Source: Nonlabens arenilitoris (GTDB taxonomy: Bacteria > Bacteroidota > Bacteroidia > Flavobacteriales > Flavobacteriaceae). Taken from it: a DNA stretch of 64,000 nucleotides. The first letter of the stretch is position 1; every line of letters starts with the position of its first letter. Where the stretch lies: assembly GCF_002954765.1 (NCBI RefSeq), contig NZ_MTPW01000001.1, positions 2,927,501 through 2,991,500 on the forward strand, read 5' to 3'. The position numbers were made by a program, and so were the translations under genes. The notes below the pieces were generated by a model. That model saw only the letters and a program-made list of their open reading frames with translations. It ran no database searches and was not told the DNA's origin. Of the stretch, positions 54,676-62,892 are shown one piece after another.

Positions 54676-54706
54676 AAAGGCTCGCAGTTTATGCGAGCCT
54701 TTTGTA
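54676..54706 (+). terminator. Terminator after the giant lipoprotein gene
   Basis: Perfect 11-bp stem AAAGGCTCGCA/TGCGAGCCTTT (54676-54686 with 54692-54702), 5-nt loop and T-rich tail. Confidence 0.88.
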
Positions 54707-54716
54707 TTTTTAACGC

Positions 54717-54887
54717 ATGAAGGATAAGAAAAGTGGCGTCATGCTTATTGCACTAGGTAGTGCTATTGTTTTTGTAGGTATTGTGCTTTATTTAATGGAA
54801 ATAATTGGGGCTACAGGTATGATATTACTAGGTATTGCTGTAGAGCTTGCTGGAGCATATATTTTTTGGAAATATAGAAAGCTTTAG
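54717..54887 (+). CDS. Small two-helix membrane protein
   Basis: A 56-residue frame from ATG 54717 to TAG 54887. It has a short charged N-terminus (MKDKKSGV), then two hydrophobic helices: LIALGSAIVFVGIVLYLMEI and GMILLGIAVELAGAYIFW, with a basic end KYRKL. That layout is a credible small inner-membrane protein. It starts ten bases after a terminator hairpin and ends directly at the 3' end of the lipoprotein gene on the other strand. No family recognised. Confidence 0.6.
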   Translation: MKDKKSGVMLIALGSAIVFVGIVLYLMEIIGATGMILLGIAVELAGAYIFWKYRKL

Positions 54888-55757
54888 TTATAACTTAAGT
54901 TCATAAAGATTTCCTCCTGTTTTTTTAGATTGTTCATCACTTATCCATAAGATATCATCTGCTTTAAAAATGATAGACTCTTTTTGAGAATAGTGATCAA
55001 GATCTTGCCTGCTTATTTCATAATGTATAAATTCAGAATCCCAGTTAGAAAGAATAAAAACTTTATCACTGGTTAATAATGCAATATCTCCACGTGAGTT
55101 AACGTCTGCACTAGTAATTAAGCAATCTTTAGAATCATTACATATTTCAATATCTGTAAGATACTCTGCCACGCTTGAAGAGCCATCAGCTTTCAAACGA
55201 TACATCTGTGTTTTCCCGTTAAAATCGCTACTTCTATTTTTACTAAAAAAGTAGAAATAACTATCTACTCTTACAAATGCCTCACAGTCAAATATTCTAT
55301 CTTTCTTTTTAGGAGGAAAATCTTCTTGGTTTGAATATTTTAGTGGAAAAACATTAACTGACTCAATAATTTCATCTTGTCTAGCGATGGTAGTGATATC
55401 AAGTTCATAAATAACCAGATCTTTACGTTTGTTACTGTTATTTCCAATATCTCCAATATATAAATATGTTTTACCAGTTATCTCATCATAATAGCTGCTC
55501 AGATCTTCCCAGTCATGATTTTTTAAAATTGGTGATGTCCATTCATAATAACCTAATTCTAAGTCATAGATGTATAGTATAGGCTCATTACCAGAATCGT
55601 TGACCGCAAATAATAAATCAGTTCCTGCTATGGATTCCATACCGCTTACTTCTTTTAAATCATCAGGTAAATGTTTGATATATGTAAGTTTTCCGTAATC
55701 CTGACAACTTGCAAACTGAAATAAAAGTATTAGTAATAAAGGATATAAAATTCTCAT
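54888..55757 (-). CDS. Lipoprotein with a probable beta-propeller
   Basis: About 289 residues from the ATG at 55757, which opens a clean lipoprotein signal peptide (LLILLFQFASC). The longer frame to 55886 would run back through the dps terminator and gene, so I reject it. The mature part has repeated blade-like segments: LKEVSGMESIAGTDLLFAVN, WEDLSSYYDEITGKTYLYIG and IFDCEAFVRVDSYFYFFSK, suggesting a propeller. The function is unknown. It is probably anchored in the envelope. It lies downstream of dps but is separated by a terminator. Confidence 0.8.
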   Translation of the reverse strand: MRILYPLLLILLFQFASCQDYGKLTYIKHLPDDLKEVSGMESIAGTDLLFAVNDSGNEPILYIYDLELGYYEWTSPILKNHDWEDLSSYYDEITGKTYLYIGDIGNNSNKRKDLVIYELDITTIARQDEIIESVNVFPLKYSNQEDFPPKKKDRIFDCEAFVRVDSYFYFFSKNRSSDFNGKTQMYRLKADGSSSVAEYLTDIEICNDSKDCLITSADVNSRGDIALLTSDKVFILSNWDSEFIHYEISRQDLDHYSQKESIIFKADDILWISDEQSKKTGGNLYELKL

Positions 55758-55770
55758 TGTTAAAAGGTAT

Positions 55771-55810
55771 AAAAAAACACCGTCTAAGCAATACAATAAC
55801 TTAGACGGTG
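55771..55810 (-). terminator. Terminator after dps
   Basis: Stem CACCGTCTAAG/CTTAGACGGTG (55778-55788 with 55800-55810) with an 11-nt loop. On the minus strand it is followed by seven Ts. Confidence 0.88.
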
Positions 55811-55831
55811 CTGTATGGGGTTTGAAATAAA

Positions 55832-56323
55832 TTAAACAGATTGATGATTGTCGCTGGTATTCATTCTCCACGCGTCTAACATCCAACTTGTTTTTTCTAA
55901 TTCTCTTATGTAGGCACCTATTAAGTCTATCGTACCTTCATCTCCAGCTTTGTCTGCACGTTCTACAACTTTACGCATTTGTTGAATTAAGGTACCGTGA
56001 TCTTCTAACAAGGTATTAACCATTTCAACATCTGTATGCTCAGACTTTGATTCCTTCAAATTTGATTTTTTTAGGTAATCTGATAAGTTAGAAGTAGGTT
56101 GGTAGCGCAATGTTAATATACGCTCTGCAATTTCATCTACTTTTAATTTTGCATCATCATACATCTCTTCAAACTTGATGTGTAGATCAAAAAAGTTTTT
56201 ACCTACTATATTCCAATGAAAGTTTCTCAACTTTTGATAATAAACGTGGTAATCTGACAATAGAACATTTAATTCTTGAACTGTTTTTTCAGTTTTATCT
56301 TTATCTAAATTTAGGTAATTCAT
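55832..56323 (-). CDS. dps: Dps-like DNA-binding ferritin
   Basis: A 163-residue four-helix protein that forms a 12-subunit shell, oxidises and stores iron and protects DNA under stress. The ferroxidase site at the subunit interface is visible in LRNFHWNIVGKNFFDLHIKF EEMYDD (His, Asp and Glu residues). The family ending (AYIRELEKTSWMLDAWR) is standard. A four-residue overlap of its ATG with an upstream stop (TAATG) suggests coupling to a tiny gene. A terminator follows at 55771-55810. Confidence 0.92.
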   Translation of the reverse strand: MNYLNLDKDKTEKTVQELNVLLSDYHVYYQKLRNFHWNIVGKNFFDLHIKFEEMYDDAKLKVDEIAERILTLRYQPTSNLSDYLKKSNLKESKSEHTDVEMVNTLLEDHGTLIQQMRKVVERADKAGDEGTIDLIGAYIRELEKTSWMLDAWRMNTSDNHQSV

Positions 56324-56450
56324 TATTTTGTTTTTTGCTGGTTTTTCTCCGTTAATGTTTCAGACTTTAAGTCAAAATCCTTATTCTTGTTTACTTTTCC
56401 TAGACCACCTAAAGGTCGATCTTGAGTTTTTCTTTCAAATTTTTCTGCAT
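56323..56450 (-). pseudogene. Possible tiny gene overlapping dps, needing one base to read through
   Basis: Read with one extra A in the five-A run at 56440-56444, the ATG at 56450 gives about 42 residues: MQKKFERKTQDRPLGGLGKV, then NKNKDFDLKSETLTEKNQQK, with a TAA that overlaps the dps ATG. Without the extra base the frame stops after 13 codons. The stop-start overlap argues for a real upstream gene, but the protein is short and unrecognised. The rest of 56451-56580 is AT-rich with nothing clear. Confidence 0.35.
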
Positions 56451-56580
56451 GGCTTATATATTATATTGTTATAAAGGTAACAATGATATAGTGCTGGCAT
56501 TAAGAATAAAAGGTTAAAACATGTTTACATTATCTTAAATAGAGGTGTTTTATTTATCTATTTATAGAATTTATTATGAA

Positions 56581-57444
56581 TTATGCAATAACAAAAAATG
56601 ATTCAAATTGCCCATTTTCTAATTGCATCCATATCATCGGAGCAAAGTTTCTAGCAATACTTTCTTTTACGATTTTTACGGTTTGGGTATAGTTATATGA
56701 AATCGGTAGCGCTTGACAATTTCCAATCCATTGATGTTTTTCTGGTATGAAATAGATGTTGTCGGTATACGCTTTCGCGAAAGCGTCATAATTCAAATAG
56801 TAACCAGCTATACAGCGTTTATTGATGTACTTAAATTCGTGCTGCCATAGTTCACGTGGTATGTAGATATGAGCCAAAAAACAAACACGTTGTTCAATAT
56901 TATCTAAGTCAAAATTATATGAGGATAAGGTCTTGACAGCAGCTGGGGAATGGAGTAGTGGTAGCTGATGGCTTACTAAGCGATCAAACTTAAAGACAAA
57001 ATTATCTCGCTTATTAGGACCGACAAGTTTAGATAGCTCGAGGCTTTTTGCTGGATTTAAAACATTTGATTTTTCATTAATTTGTGGATTGTAACAGTAA
57101 AATTTATAAACTAATTCAACGTGTAAAATTTTACCTGTTTTAATCTCTTTAATAATATAATCAATTTCGCCTTTAGTAATTCTAGCTACATTGATCTGTA
57201 TATTAGAGGCAATTAAATCATAATTAGAACTTTGCTCAATACAATACTGATAGTAATATTCTGCACGTTTCCCTAGCACAATATTTTCTGGAATTACTGG
57301 GAATTCTGAAAATAAATTTTGATTGCTTAAATGAGATAGATTTAAATCGCTTAAAGGGAATTGTTTAATACCTGCAAGAGATCCGTTCCATAAGCTGGGT
57401 GTTTTTATAAAAGACGTTAGCTTGAAAAAATCATCTTCAATCAC
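56581..57444 (-). CDS. DUF1853 family protein
   Basis: A 287-residue cytoplasmic protein. The segments LGKRAEYYYQYCIEQ, VARITKGEIDYIIKEIKTGK and ILHVELVYKFYCYNP are diagnostic of DUF1853, a family with a nuclease-like arrangement of conserved acidic residues but no proven function. The start is GTG, overlapping the WbqC stop as GTGA. An exact palindrome encodes YDAFAKAYTDN near residue 223. It is the last gene of the parA-parB to DUF1853 run. Confidence 0.85.
   Translation of the reverse strand: MIEDDFFKLTSFIKTPSLWNGSLAGIKQFPLSDLNLSHLSNQNLFSEFPVIPENIVLGKRAEYYYQYCIEQSSNYDLIASNIQINVARITKGEIDYIIKEIKTGKILHVELVYKFYCYNPQINEKSNVLNPAKSLELSKLVGPNKRDNFVFKFDRLVSHQLPLLHSPAAVKTLSSYNFDLDNIEQRVCFLAHIYIPRELWQHEFKYINKRCIAGYYLNYDAFAKAYTDNIYFIPEKHQWIGNCQALPISYNYTQTVKIVKESIARNFAPMIWMQLENGQFESFFVIA
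56770..56785. repeat. Iterated palindrome, copy 11 (exact, inside the DUF1853 gene)
   Basis: Exact CGCTTTCGCGAAAGCG encoding DAFAKAY on the minus strand. Confidence 0.9.
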
Positions 57445-58064
57445 TTAGTGTTTTTTATAAGATAATATTGTGATTTTAAATATACTCCTGCGCTTGGGCC
57501 TACATTAAATATCAAATCTAAAGCGCTAAGAGCATTTAAAAATCCGTGTTTTTCTTGAAATACTTGAATATATGGATCTGTGTTAAGAATAGGTATTTGT
57601 TTTGCTGTGACCAGATCTCGCGCTTTATCATTATCTAAATACTGATCAGTAGTTTGTATAGCTTTTTTAATATTTAATAGATCTAACGCCCAATGTAAGG
57701 TTTTGATATTCCAATCAATTAACAATTTAGGAATGTCTCTATACAATTCATGTAAATCAGTTTCATAATATTCATAAAAAGGACTACTGTTGTAAGCGCT
57801 TTTTATGCTTTTTAAGTGTTGTGTAGCCCAATCATCTGTCCGGTTAATCTCAATGCTATTATAAGGTACTGAGCCTCCTGTTTTTTGATGAACGATAGGT
57901 ATGTTTAACGCTAGTTTGCCATTTGCAGCTGCAATATAACAGCGGTTGCGATAGGTTTGCTTTACGTAATTATCATGGATTTCAAGTGTCACATGATTAC
58001 TATGGTATAGATGTACTAGACTTACTACATCAATAAAATAGGTAGGATGTAGTATTAAATCCAT
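57441..58064 (-). CDS. WbqC-like family protein
   Basis: A 207-residue soluble protein. The opening LILHPTYFIDVVSLVHLY and the blocks RNRCYIAAANGKLALNIPIV and WATQHLKSIKSAYNSSPFYE match the WbqC family, found in polysaccharide and other loci and thought to act as transferases. The donor and acceptor are unknown. It lies three bases after lepB and overlaps the DUF1853 gene by four bases. In many Bacteroidota this gene follows lepB, as here. Confidence 0.88.
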   Translation of the reverse strand: MDLILHPTYFIDVVSLVHLYHSNHVTLEIHDNYVKQTYRNRCYIAAANGKLALNIPIVHQKTGGSVPYNSIEINRTDDWATQHLKSIKSAYNSSPFYEYYETDLHELYRDIPKLLIDWNIKTLHWALDLLNIKKAIQTTDQYLDNDKARDLVTAKQIPILNTDPYIQVFQEKHGFLNALSALDLIFNVGPSAGVYLKSQYYLIKNTK

Positions 58065-58067
58065 AGT

Positions 58068-59648
58068 TTATTGGTCACGTTTCTTTTTGATAAACTTTTT
58101 ATAACCAAAATAACCCAAAAGCACTACGATTAACACCCATAAATAAGAGGTTGGTTGTCCTGATCCATTTACGGTCGTAAACATGCGATCAAATCTTAGC
58201 GAGGGAAAACTACCGCTCCAGTCCATACTCATCCACACGAAGACAGGTTTACCCACGACATGATTTTCTGGTACAAAACCCCATCCACGACTATCATAAC
58301 TATTGTGGCGATTATCTCCCATTAACCAATAGTAATTTTGTTTAAAGGTATATGAATTTAATGGTCGACCATTCATTAAAACAGATTTACCATTAACGGT
58401 TATAGCGTTTAAGATGTTCATCTCGCTACCTTCATAAACTTCAATAATCCGTTTGTAATAGCCTATGTTATTGTAATTAATCTCTACGGTAGCGCCTTTT
58501 TCAGGTATTAAAACAGGTCCAAAATTGTCATTATTATTTGCGATTTTAGAATCATAAGGGAAAATAGTAGGATCCCAACTACCTTTTTTATCGATTCTTT
58601 TATTAAGATCCAGGATGTTAGGATTTGCTTGAAGTGCAGCAGCTGCTTCAACTGTTGCAGCACTTACTGCTAGAGTAGGAGCGTTATCGTTCTCTGTGTC
58701 GTAATAATGTCCAACTGCATCTGTAATATCATATTCTTCCTTGAGCATCGCAGGATCTATAGGTTGTGGTGTTGTTACCGACTTATAGGTATGCTGTAGC
58801 CTTGCTCTTTCAGGTAAAACAGTAGGTTGTCCATCTATATGAACTTTACCATCTACTATAGAGAACAAGTCTCCAGCTATTGCGACACATCGTTTAACAT
58901 AGTTAGATTTTTTATCTATAGGTTTATCATGATGTAAATTGTCTATAGAAGGAAAACCGTATAACGTGTCTGCTGGCCAGTTAAACACTACAATGTCATT
59001 ACGTTTGATTTTTGAAAATCCAGGAATACGTGTATATGGTATTTGTGGAGTTTCTAAATAACTTTTTACATGTAAAACAGGAATCGTGTCATGAACCATA
59101 GGTAATGCCACAGGCGTCATAGGTATACGAGGTCCGTAATGCATCTTGCTAACAAATAAGAAATCACCAGTTAACAAGGTTTTTTCTAAAGAAGGTGAAG
59201 GAATAATAAATGGCTGCATCACATAAGTATGCACTATAGTAGCTGCAATTACCGCAAACAATATAGAACTAGTCCACTCACCGGCACTGGTGCGTGGTTG
59301 TAAACTACGGTTCTCAATGTAATTTAACGGCTGCGTGTAATTAATATAGTAAAGATATAAGCCTAAAGTAATAATTACTAATACTGTATCTTTTGTCTTA
59401 TTGTACCCAAAGGATCGTAGTGCTTCCACCCAAACTACGATAAACATAATCAAGTTTACTACAGGTAAAAACAATAAAAAAACATACCACCAAGGTCTAT
59501 TCAAAATTTTCATAAAGATGATAGCATTGTAAACAGGCACAAATGCTTCCCATGCTTTTCTGCCAGCGGGAACATACATTTTCCAAGTACCTAATGCATG
59601 TACTACTTGAAGTACCAAGAAAAAAATTAACCAACCTGTCCAACTCAT
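58068..59648 (-). CDS. lepB: Signal peptidase I, extended Bacteroidota form
   Basis: A 526-residue protease that cuts signal peptides of exported proteins. Two or three N-terminal hydrophobic segments (DUF5684-like, residues 1-110) precede the catalytic part. The Ser153 nucleophile lies in IIPSPSLEKTLL and the general base Lys252 in NYVKRCVAIAGD. Box E is YYWLMGDNRHNSYDSRGWG. A final helix near YLWVLIVVLLGYFGYK anchors the C-terminus. It lies 31 bases downstream of dapB and is part of the parA-dapB-lepB-wbqC unit. Confidence 0.95.
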   Translation of the reverse strand: MSWTGWLIFFLVLQVVHALGTWKMYVPAGRKAWEAFVPVYNAIIFMKILNRPWWYVFLLFLPVVNLIMFIVVWVEALRSFGYNKTKDTVLVIITLGLYLYYINYTQPLNYIENRSLQPRTSAGEWTSSILFAVIAATIVHTYVMQPFIIPSPSLEKTLLTGDFLFVSKMHYGPRIPMTPVALPMVHDTIPVLHVKSYLETPQIPYTRIPGFSKIKRNDIVVFNWPADTLYGFPSIDNLHHDKPIDKKSNYVKRCVAIAGDLFSIVDGKVHIDGQPTVLPERARLQHTYKSVTTPQPIDPAMLKEEYDITDAVGHYYDTENDNAPTLAVSAATVEAAAALQANPNILDLNKRIDKKGSWDPTIFPYDSKIANNNDNFGPVLIPEKGATVEINYNNIGYYKRIIEVYEGSEMNILNAITVNGKSVLMNGRPLNSYTFKQNYYWLMGDNRHNSYDSRGWGFVPENHVVGKPVFVWMSMDWSGSFPSLRFDRMFTTVNGSGQPTSYLWVLIVVLLGYFGYKKFIKKKRDQ

Positions 59649-59679
59649 CTTTTTACACTTTAATAATTAATGGTAGTTA

Positions 59680-60384
59680 CTATGATAGATTTAAAACATC
59701 TTTCATTGTAAATATTCCTTTATGTTTAGTAATCCACTCTGCGGCGATAACAGCGCCTATCGCAAATCCATCACGACTGTGAGCGGTATGTTTAATTTCT
59801 ATATCATCAATCACACTACTATAATGTACACTATGAGTACCTTTTACATCTTTAACACGCTGCGCATCAATAGGTAAAGAATTACTTTCATTATCTGTAC
59901 CTAAGTGCCATTTATTCAGGTCAGTATATTCAGCTATTCCTTGTGCAAGAGTTACAGCGGTACCGCTAGGAGCATCTTTTTTTTCTGTATGATGTATTTC
60001 TTCCATACTCACTCTATACTCTTGGTATGGAGCCATCATTGCGGCGAGTTTACGGTTAAGCTCAAAGAATATATTTACACCTAAACTAAAATTAGAAGCG
60101 TGTACTAAAGTTCCTTTTTTAGAATCAATATAATCTGTTACTTCTTGTAATTCTTCATTCCAGCCAGTGGTTCCACAAACGATTGGTAGTCCCATATCTG
60201 CACAAAATTTGATATTGCTTACCGCACTATCAGGTGCTGTAAACTCTATAACCACATCAGCTTTTTGAATATCTTCAATAGAATCATTTCTACCTATACG
60301 AGTGACCACATCATGACCACGTTGTATTGCAACACGTTCAATTGTTTGTCCCATTTTACCATAACCTAGTAAAGCTATTTTCAT
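59680..60384 (-). CDS. dapB: 4-hydroxy-tetrahydrodipicolinate reductase
   Basis: A 234-residue enzyme of lysine and diaminopimelate synthesis, reducing HTPA with NAD(P)H. The N-terminal GYGKMGQTIERVA is the nucleotide-binding loop, and the substrate site appears as EIHHTEKKDAPSGTAVTLA. The C-terminal GFAIGAVIAAEWI is standard. The gene is one base after the DUF5683 gene, hence in an operon. The protein is cytoplasmic. Length is at the short end of the family, as is usual in Bacteroidota. Confidence 0.95.
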   Translation of the reverse strand: MKIALLGYGKMGQTIERVAIQRGHDVVTRIGRNDSIEDIQKADVVIEFTAPDSAVSNIKFCADMGLPIVCGTTGWNEELQEVTDYIDSKKGTLVHASNFSLGVNIFFELNRKLAAMMAPYQEYRVSMEEIHHTEKKDAPSGTAVTLAQGIAEYTDLNKWHLGTDNESNSLPIDAQRVKDVKGTHSVHYSSVIDDIEIKHTAHSRDGFAIGAVIAAEWITKHKGIFTMKDVLNLS

Positions 60385-60385
60385 A

Positions 60386-60970
60386 TCAAAAGTTATAAAT
60401 AAGTGATAATCCTACATTTGCACCAGACGGTACATGTTCTATATTCATAATAGTAGGTGTGAGGCTTAAATTGCGGTCTACATTAAAATCATCTAGATGA
60501 CCGTCAACATTTGCATCAATAATTTGTAGAATATAAATACCAGCCGTTATCAGTAGTGTTAATTCTTTATTGCGTTGTGCAGTGCGCTGTGCACGTTCTA
60601 ATCCTGCATCTGATATTATAGGATTTCCGTCTGCATCAGAGAAAGCATCATTAGTACCGCCAGCTAGTCTTATCCTGAAAGCCTCTCTCAAATCTTGATA
60701 TTGATTTTCATTATAAAGATAGACCGCGACACTGGTCCCTAAAGCGCCATATACAAGAGGTACTTTCCAGTAACGTCCATTATACGCTTGTCCTAAACCT
60801 GGTAAAATGGCACTATAAAATGCCGCTCTTGCCGGTCTGTTTGCATCTATTGACGTGTTAACAGAGTCTGCTGCTATAAGGTTAAACTCGCCTGCAGGTC
60901 TTGTAGCGTCTTGAGCATCAGATGTAAATGCAACAAATATTAGAAATATGTATAATAAATAATTACGCAT
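60386..60970 (-). CDS. DUF5683 exported/membrane protein
   Basis: A 194-residue protein with a signal peptide and a DUF5683 domain. The telltale segment is RPARAAFYSAILPGLGQAYN, then GRYWKVPLVYGALGTSVAVYL. The C-terminal part is beta-rich and ends GANVGLSLIYNF. The function is unknown; the gene is regularly found between parB and dapB in Bacteroidota, as here. It overlaps parB by eight bases. The location is probably the envelope. Confidence 0.88.
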   Translation of the reverse strand: MRNYLLYIFLIFVAFTSDAQDATRPAGEFNLIAADSVNTSIDANRPARAAFYSAILPGLGQAYNGRYWKVPLVYGALGTSVAVYLYNENQYQDLREAFRIRLAGGTNDAFSDADGNPIISDAGLERAQRTAQRNKELTLLITAGIYILQIIDANVDGHLDDFNVDRNLSLTPTIMNIEHVPSGANVGLSLIYNF

Positions 60971-61862
60971 TCAATTGTTTGATAATACGTTCCAGTTCCT
61001 TTTGCGACTTAAAAGCTATGGTTAGTTTACCTTTTCCTTTTGCGTCTACTGTGGCATTTACTTTGGTGTCTAGTACCTGAGACAATTTTTCAGTAGCATC
61101 AGCTAATTCAGTAGGTAATTTAGTTGTTTTAGCCTGCTTTCGCGGAAGCGTATTACCACTTTTCTCTGCTTTAACAATAGCTTCTGTTTCTCTTACAGAA
61201 AGTCCATTTGCTAGGATTTGTTGATAGATATCTAGTTGTTTATCTAAATTATCTACAGCAATAAGTGCACGTCCATGGCCCATAGAAATAAATCCATCGC
61301 GCATACCTGTTTGAATAATCGGGTCCAGTTTCAATAACCTTAAATAGTTAGTAATCGCACTACGGCTTTTACCTACACGATCACTCATCTGTTCTTGAGT
61401 TAAATCGATTTCTTCAATTAATCGTTGATAAGATAGTGCAATTTCAATAGGGTCTAAATCTTGACGCTGAATATTTTCTACTAGCGCCATTTCTAATGAT
61501 TCTTGATCATTTGCTATGCGCACATATGCTGGTATGGTCTCTAGTCCTAATAACTTAGAAGCACGACAGCGACGCTCACCACTTACTAACTCATATTTAT
61601 TGAAACCCATTTTACGCACGGTAATGGGCTGTATAACACCTAGCTCTTTTATAGAAGAGGCTAACTCGCGCAGGTTTTCTTCATTAAAACTGGTACGTGG
61701 TTGAAAAGGATTCATCTCAATATCTGCAAGATTGAGATCTACCACATTACCCACAATTTTATCTGCGTTTTTATCGTTTGCGTTTGTAATATCATTAGAT
61801 GGATCTTTCAATAATGCAGAAAGACCGCGACCTAGGGCTTGTTTCTTAGTTGCTTTGGCCAT
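60963..61862 (-). CDS. parB: Chromosome partitioning protein ParB
   Basis: A 299-residue CTP-dependent parS-binding clamp. The N-terminal domain holds the conserved NPFQPRTSFNEENLRELA and the CTP-site GERRCRASKLLG; a helix-turn-helix follows (LTQEQMSDRVGKSRSAITNY). The C-terminal dimer domain is preceded by a linker that carries a degenerate palindrome copy (NTLPRKQAKT). It overlaps parA by 17 bases and DUF5683 by eight. A parS site with the usual GTTnCACGTGnAAC form was not found in this window. Confidence 0.95.
   Translation of the reverse strand: MAKATKKQALGRGLSALLKDPSNDITNANDKNADKIVGNVVDLNLADIEMNPFQPRTSFNEENLRELASSIKELGVIQPITVRKMGFNKYELVSGERRCRASKLLGLETIPAYVRIANDQESLEMALVENIQRQDLDPIEIALSYQRLIEEIDLTQEQMSDRVGKSRSAITNYLRLLKLDPIIQTGMRDGFISMGHGRALIAVDNLDKQLDIYQQILANGLSVRETEAIVKAEKSGNTLPRKQAKTTKLPTELADATEKLSQVLDTKVNATVDAKGKGKLTIAFKSQKELERIIKQLNA
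61135..61150. repeat. Iterated palindrome, degenerate copy inside parB
   Basis: TGCTTTCGCGGAAGCG differs at two positions from the consensus and encodes LPRKQ in the ParB linker. Confidence 0.7.
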
Positions 61863-62634
61863 AATTAGTTAGAGGCATTTTTTGAATCAACTCGTTTGCT
61901 AGACTTAGGTAATTTTCAGAACCTTTACTTGCAGCATCATAGTTTATAATACTTTCACCATAAGATGGTGCTTCACTTAAACGCACATTGCGCTGTATAA
62001 TTGTGTTAAACGTTAACGCTTTAAAGTGCTTATTTACTTCTTCTACAACTTGATTAGAAAGCCTTAAACGACTGTCATACATAGTAAGTAATAAACCTTC
62101 AATATCTAACTGATCGTTGTGTATTTTTTGAATACTCTTTATTGTGTTTAATAGCTTCCCTAATCCTTCAAGTGCAAAATACTCACATTGTATAGGTATG
62201 AGAACAGAATCACTTGCCGTTAATGCATTAAGAGTAAGAAGTCCTAGTGATGGCGCACAGTCAATTATAATATAATCATAAACTTCCTTAAGAGGCACTA
62301 CAGCCTCGCGCATCATGTACTCACGTTCATCTTTATCTACCAGCTCAATCTCAATAGCGACTAGGTCTATATGAGCAGGTATTATATCTAGATTAGGTGA
62401 CTCAGTCTTTATGACTAATTCTAGCGCTGGAACAGTATGTTCTAGTAATTGATAAGTACCATTTTCTACAGTTTCAACATCGATACCTAAACCCGATGTA
62501 GCATTTGCTTGCGGATCTGCATCTATAAGAAGTACTTTTTTCTCTAGTACACCTAACGATGCCGCTAGATTTACCGCCGTAGTTGTTTTACCTACACCAC
62601 CTTTTTGGTTAGCAATTGCTATTATTTTACCCAT
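61846..62634 (-). CDS. parA: Chromosome partitioning ATPase ParA (Soj-like)
   Basis: A 262-residue ParA-type ATPase that positions the ParB-parS complex. The deviant Walker A is KGGVGKTTTAVNLA near residue 11. The Walker A' and B regions are LLIDADPQANATSGLG and YIIIDCAPSLGLLTLNA. It has no N-terminal DNA-binding extension, as in chromosomal ParA. It overlaps parB by 17 bases and is the first gene of a minus-strand run that continues to DUF1853. The 62635-62892 gap upstream holds AT-rich sequence with no clear gene. Confidence 0.95.
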   Translation of the reverse strand: MGKIIAIANQKGGVGKTTTAVNLAASLGVLEKKVLLIDADPQANATSGLGIDVETVENGTYQLLEHTVPALELVIKTESPNLDIIPAHIDLVAIEIELVDKDEREYMMREAVVPLKEVYDYIIIDCAPSLGLLTLNALTASDSVLIPIQCEYFALEGLGKLLNTIKSIQKIHNDQLDIEGLLLTMYDSRLRLSNQVVEEVNKHFKALTFNTIIQRNVRLSEAPSYGESIINYDAASKGSENYLSLANELIQKMPLTNYGQSN

Positions 62635-62892
62635 TTAAAACGAATCAATTTAAGCTGCTAAGGTAAAAATTTACTGCTTAAAATATGTGCTTTGCACCAT
62701 ACTTTATTAACGATATGCTTATAGCACATTTCATTAAGTTGATCATGAGAATAGTAGTGATCAAAAAATGTGATCCTGACCGCTATAATTACTTCAGTAA
62801 TAAGAAATGTTGAACGTTTGTAGTATAAAATAATAATTGCGTCTTATTGATATATTAAATTATTCAACAAGTGGTTTTCTTACCTTTGAGAC

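Noticed and set aside
54888..55886. The longer start at 55886 for the propeller lipoprotein
   Set aside because: It would cross the dps terminator and overlap dps; the ATG at 55757 opens a clear lipoprotein signal.
62758..62829. A 22-codon ATG frame between parA and the glycosyltransferase
   Set aside because: Too short, no family features and no supporting context.
60963..62892. A parS site near parAB
   Set aside because: No match to the GTTnCACGTGnAAC-type pattern was seen in the window; it may lie outside.
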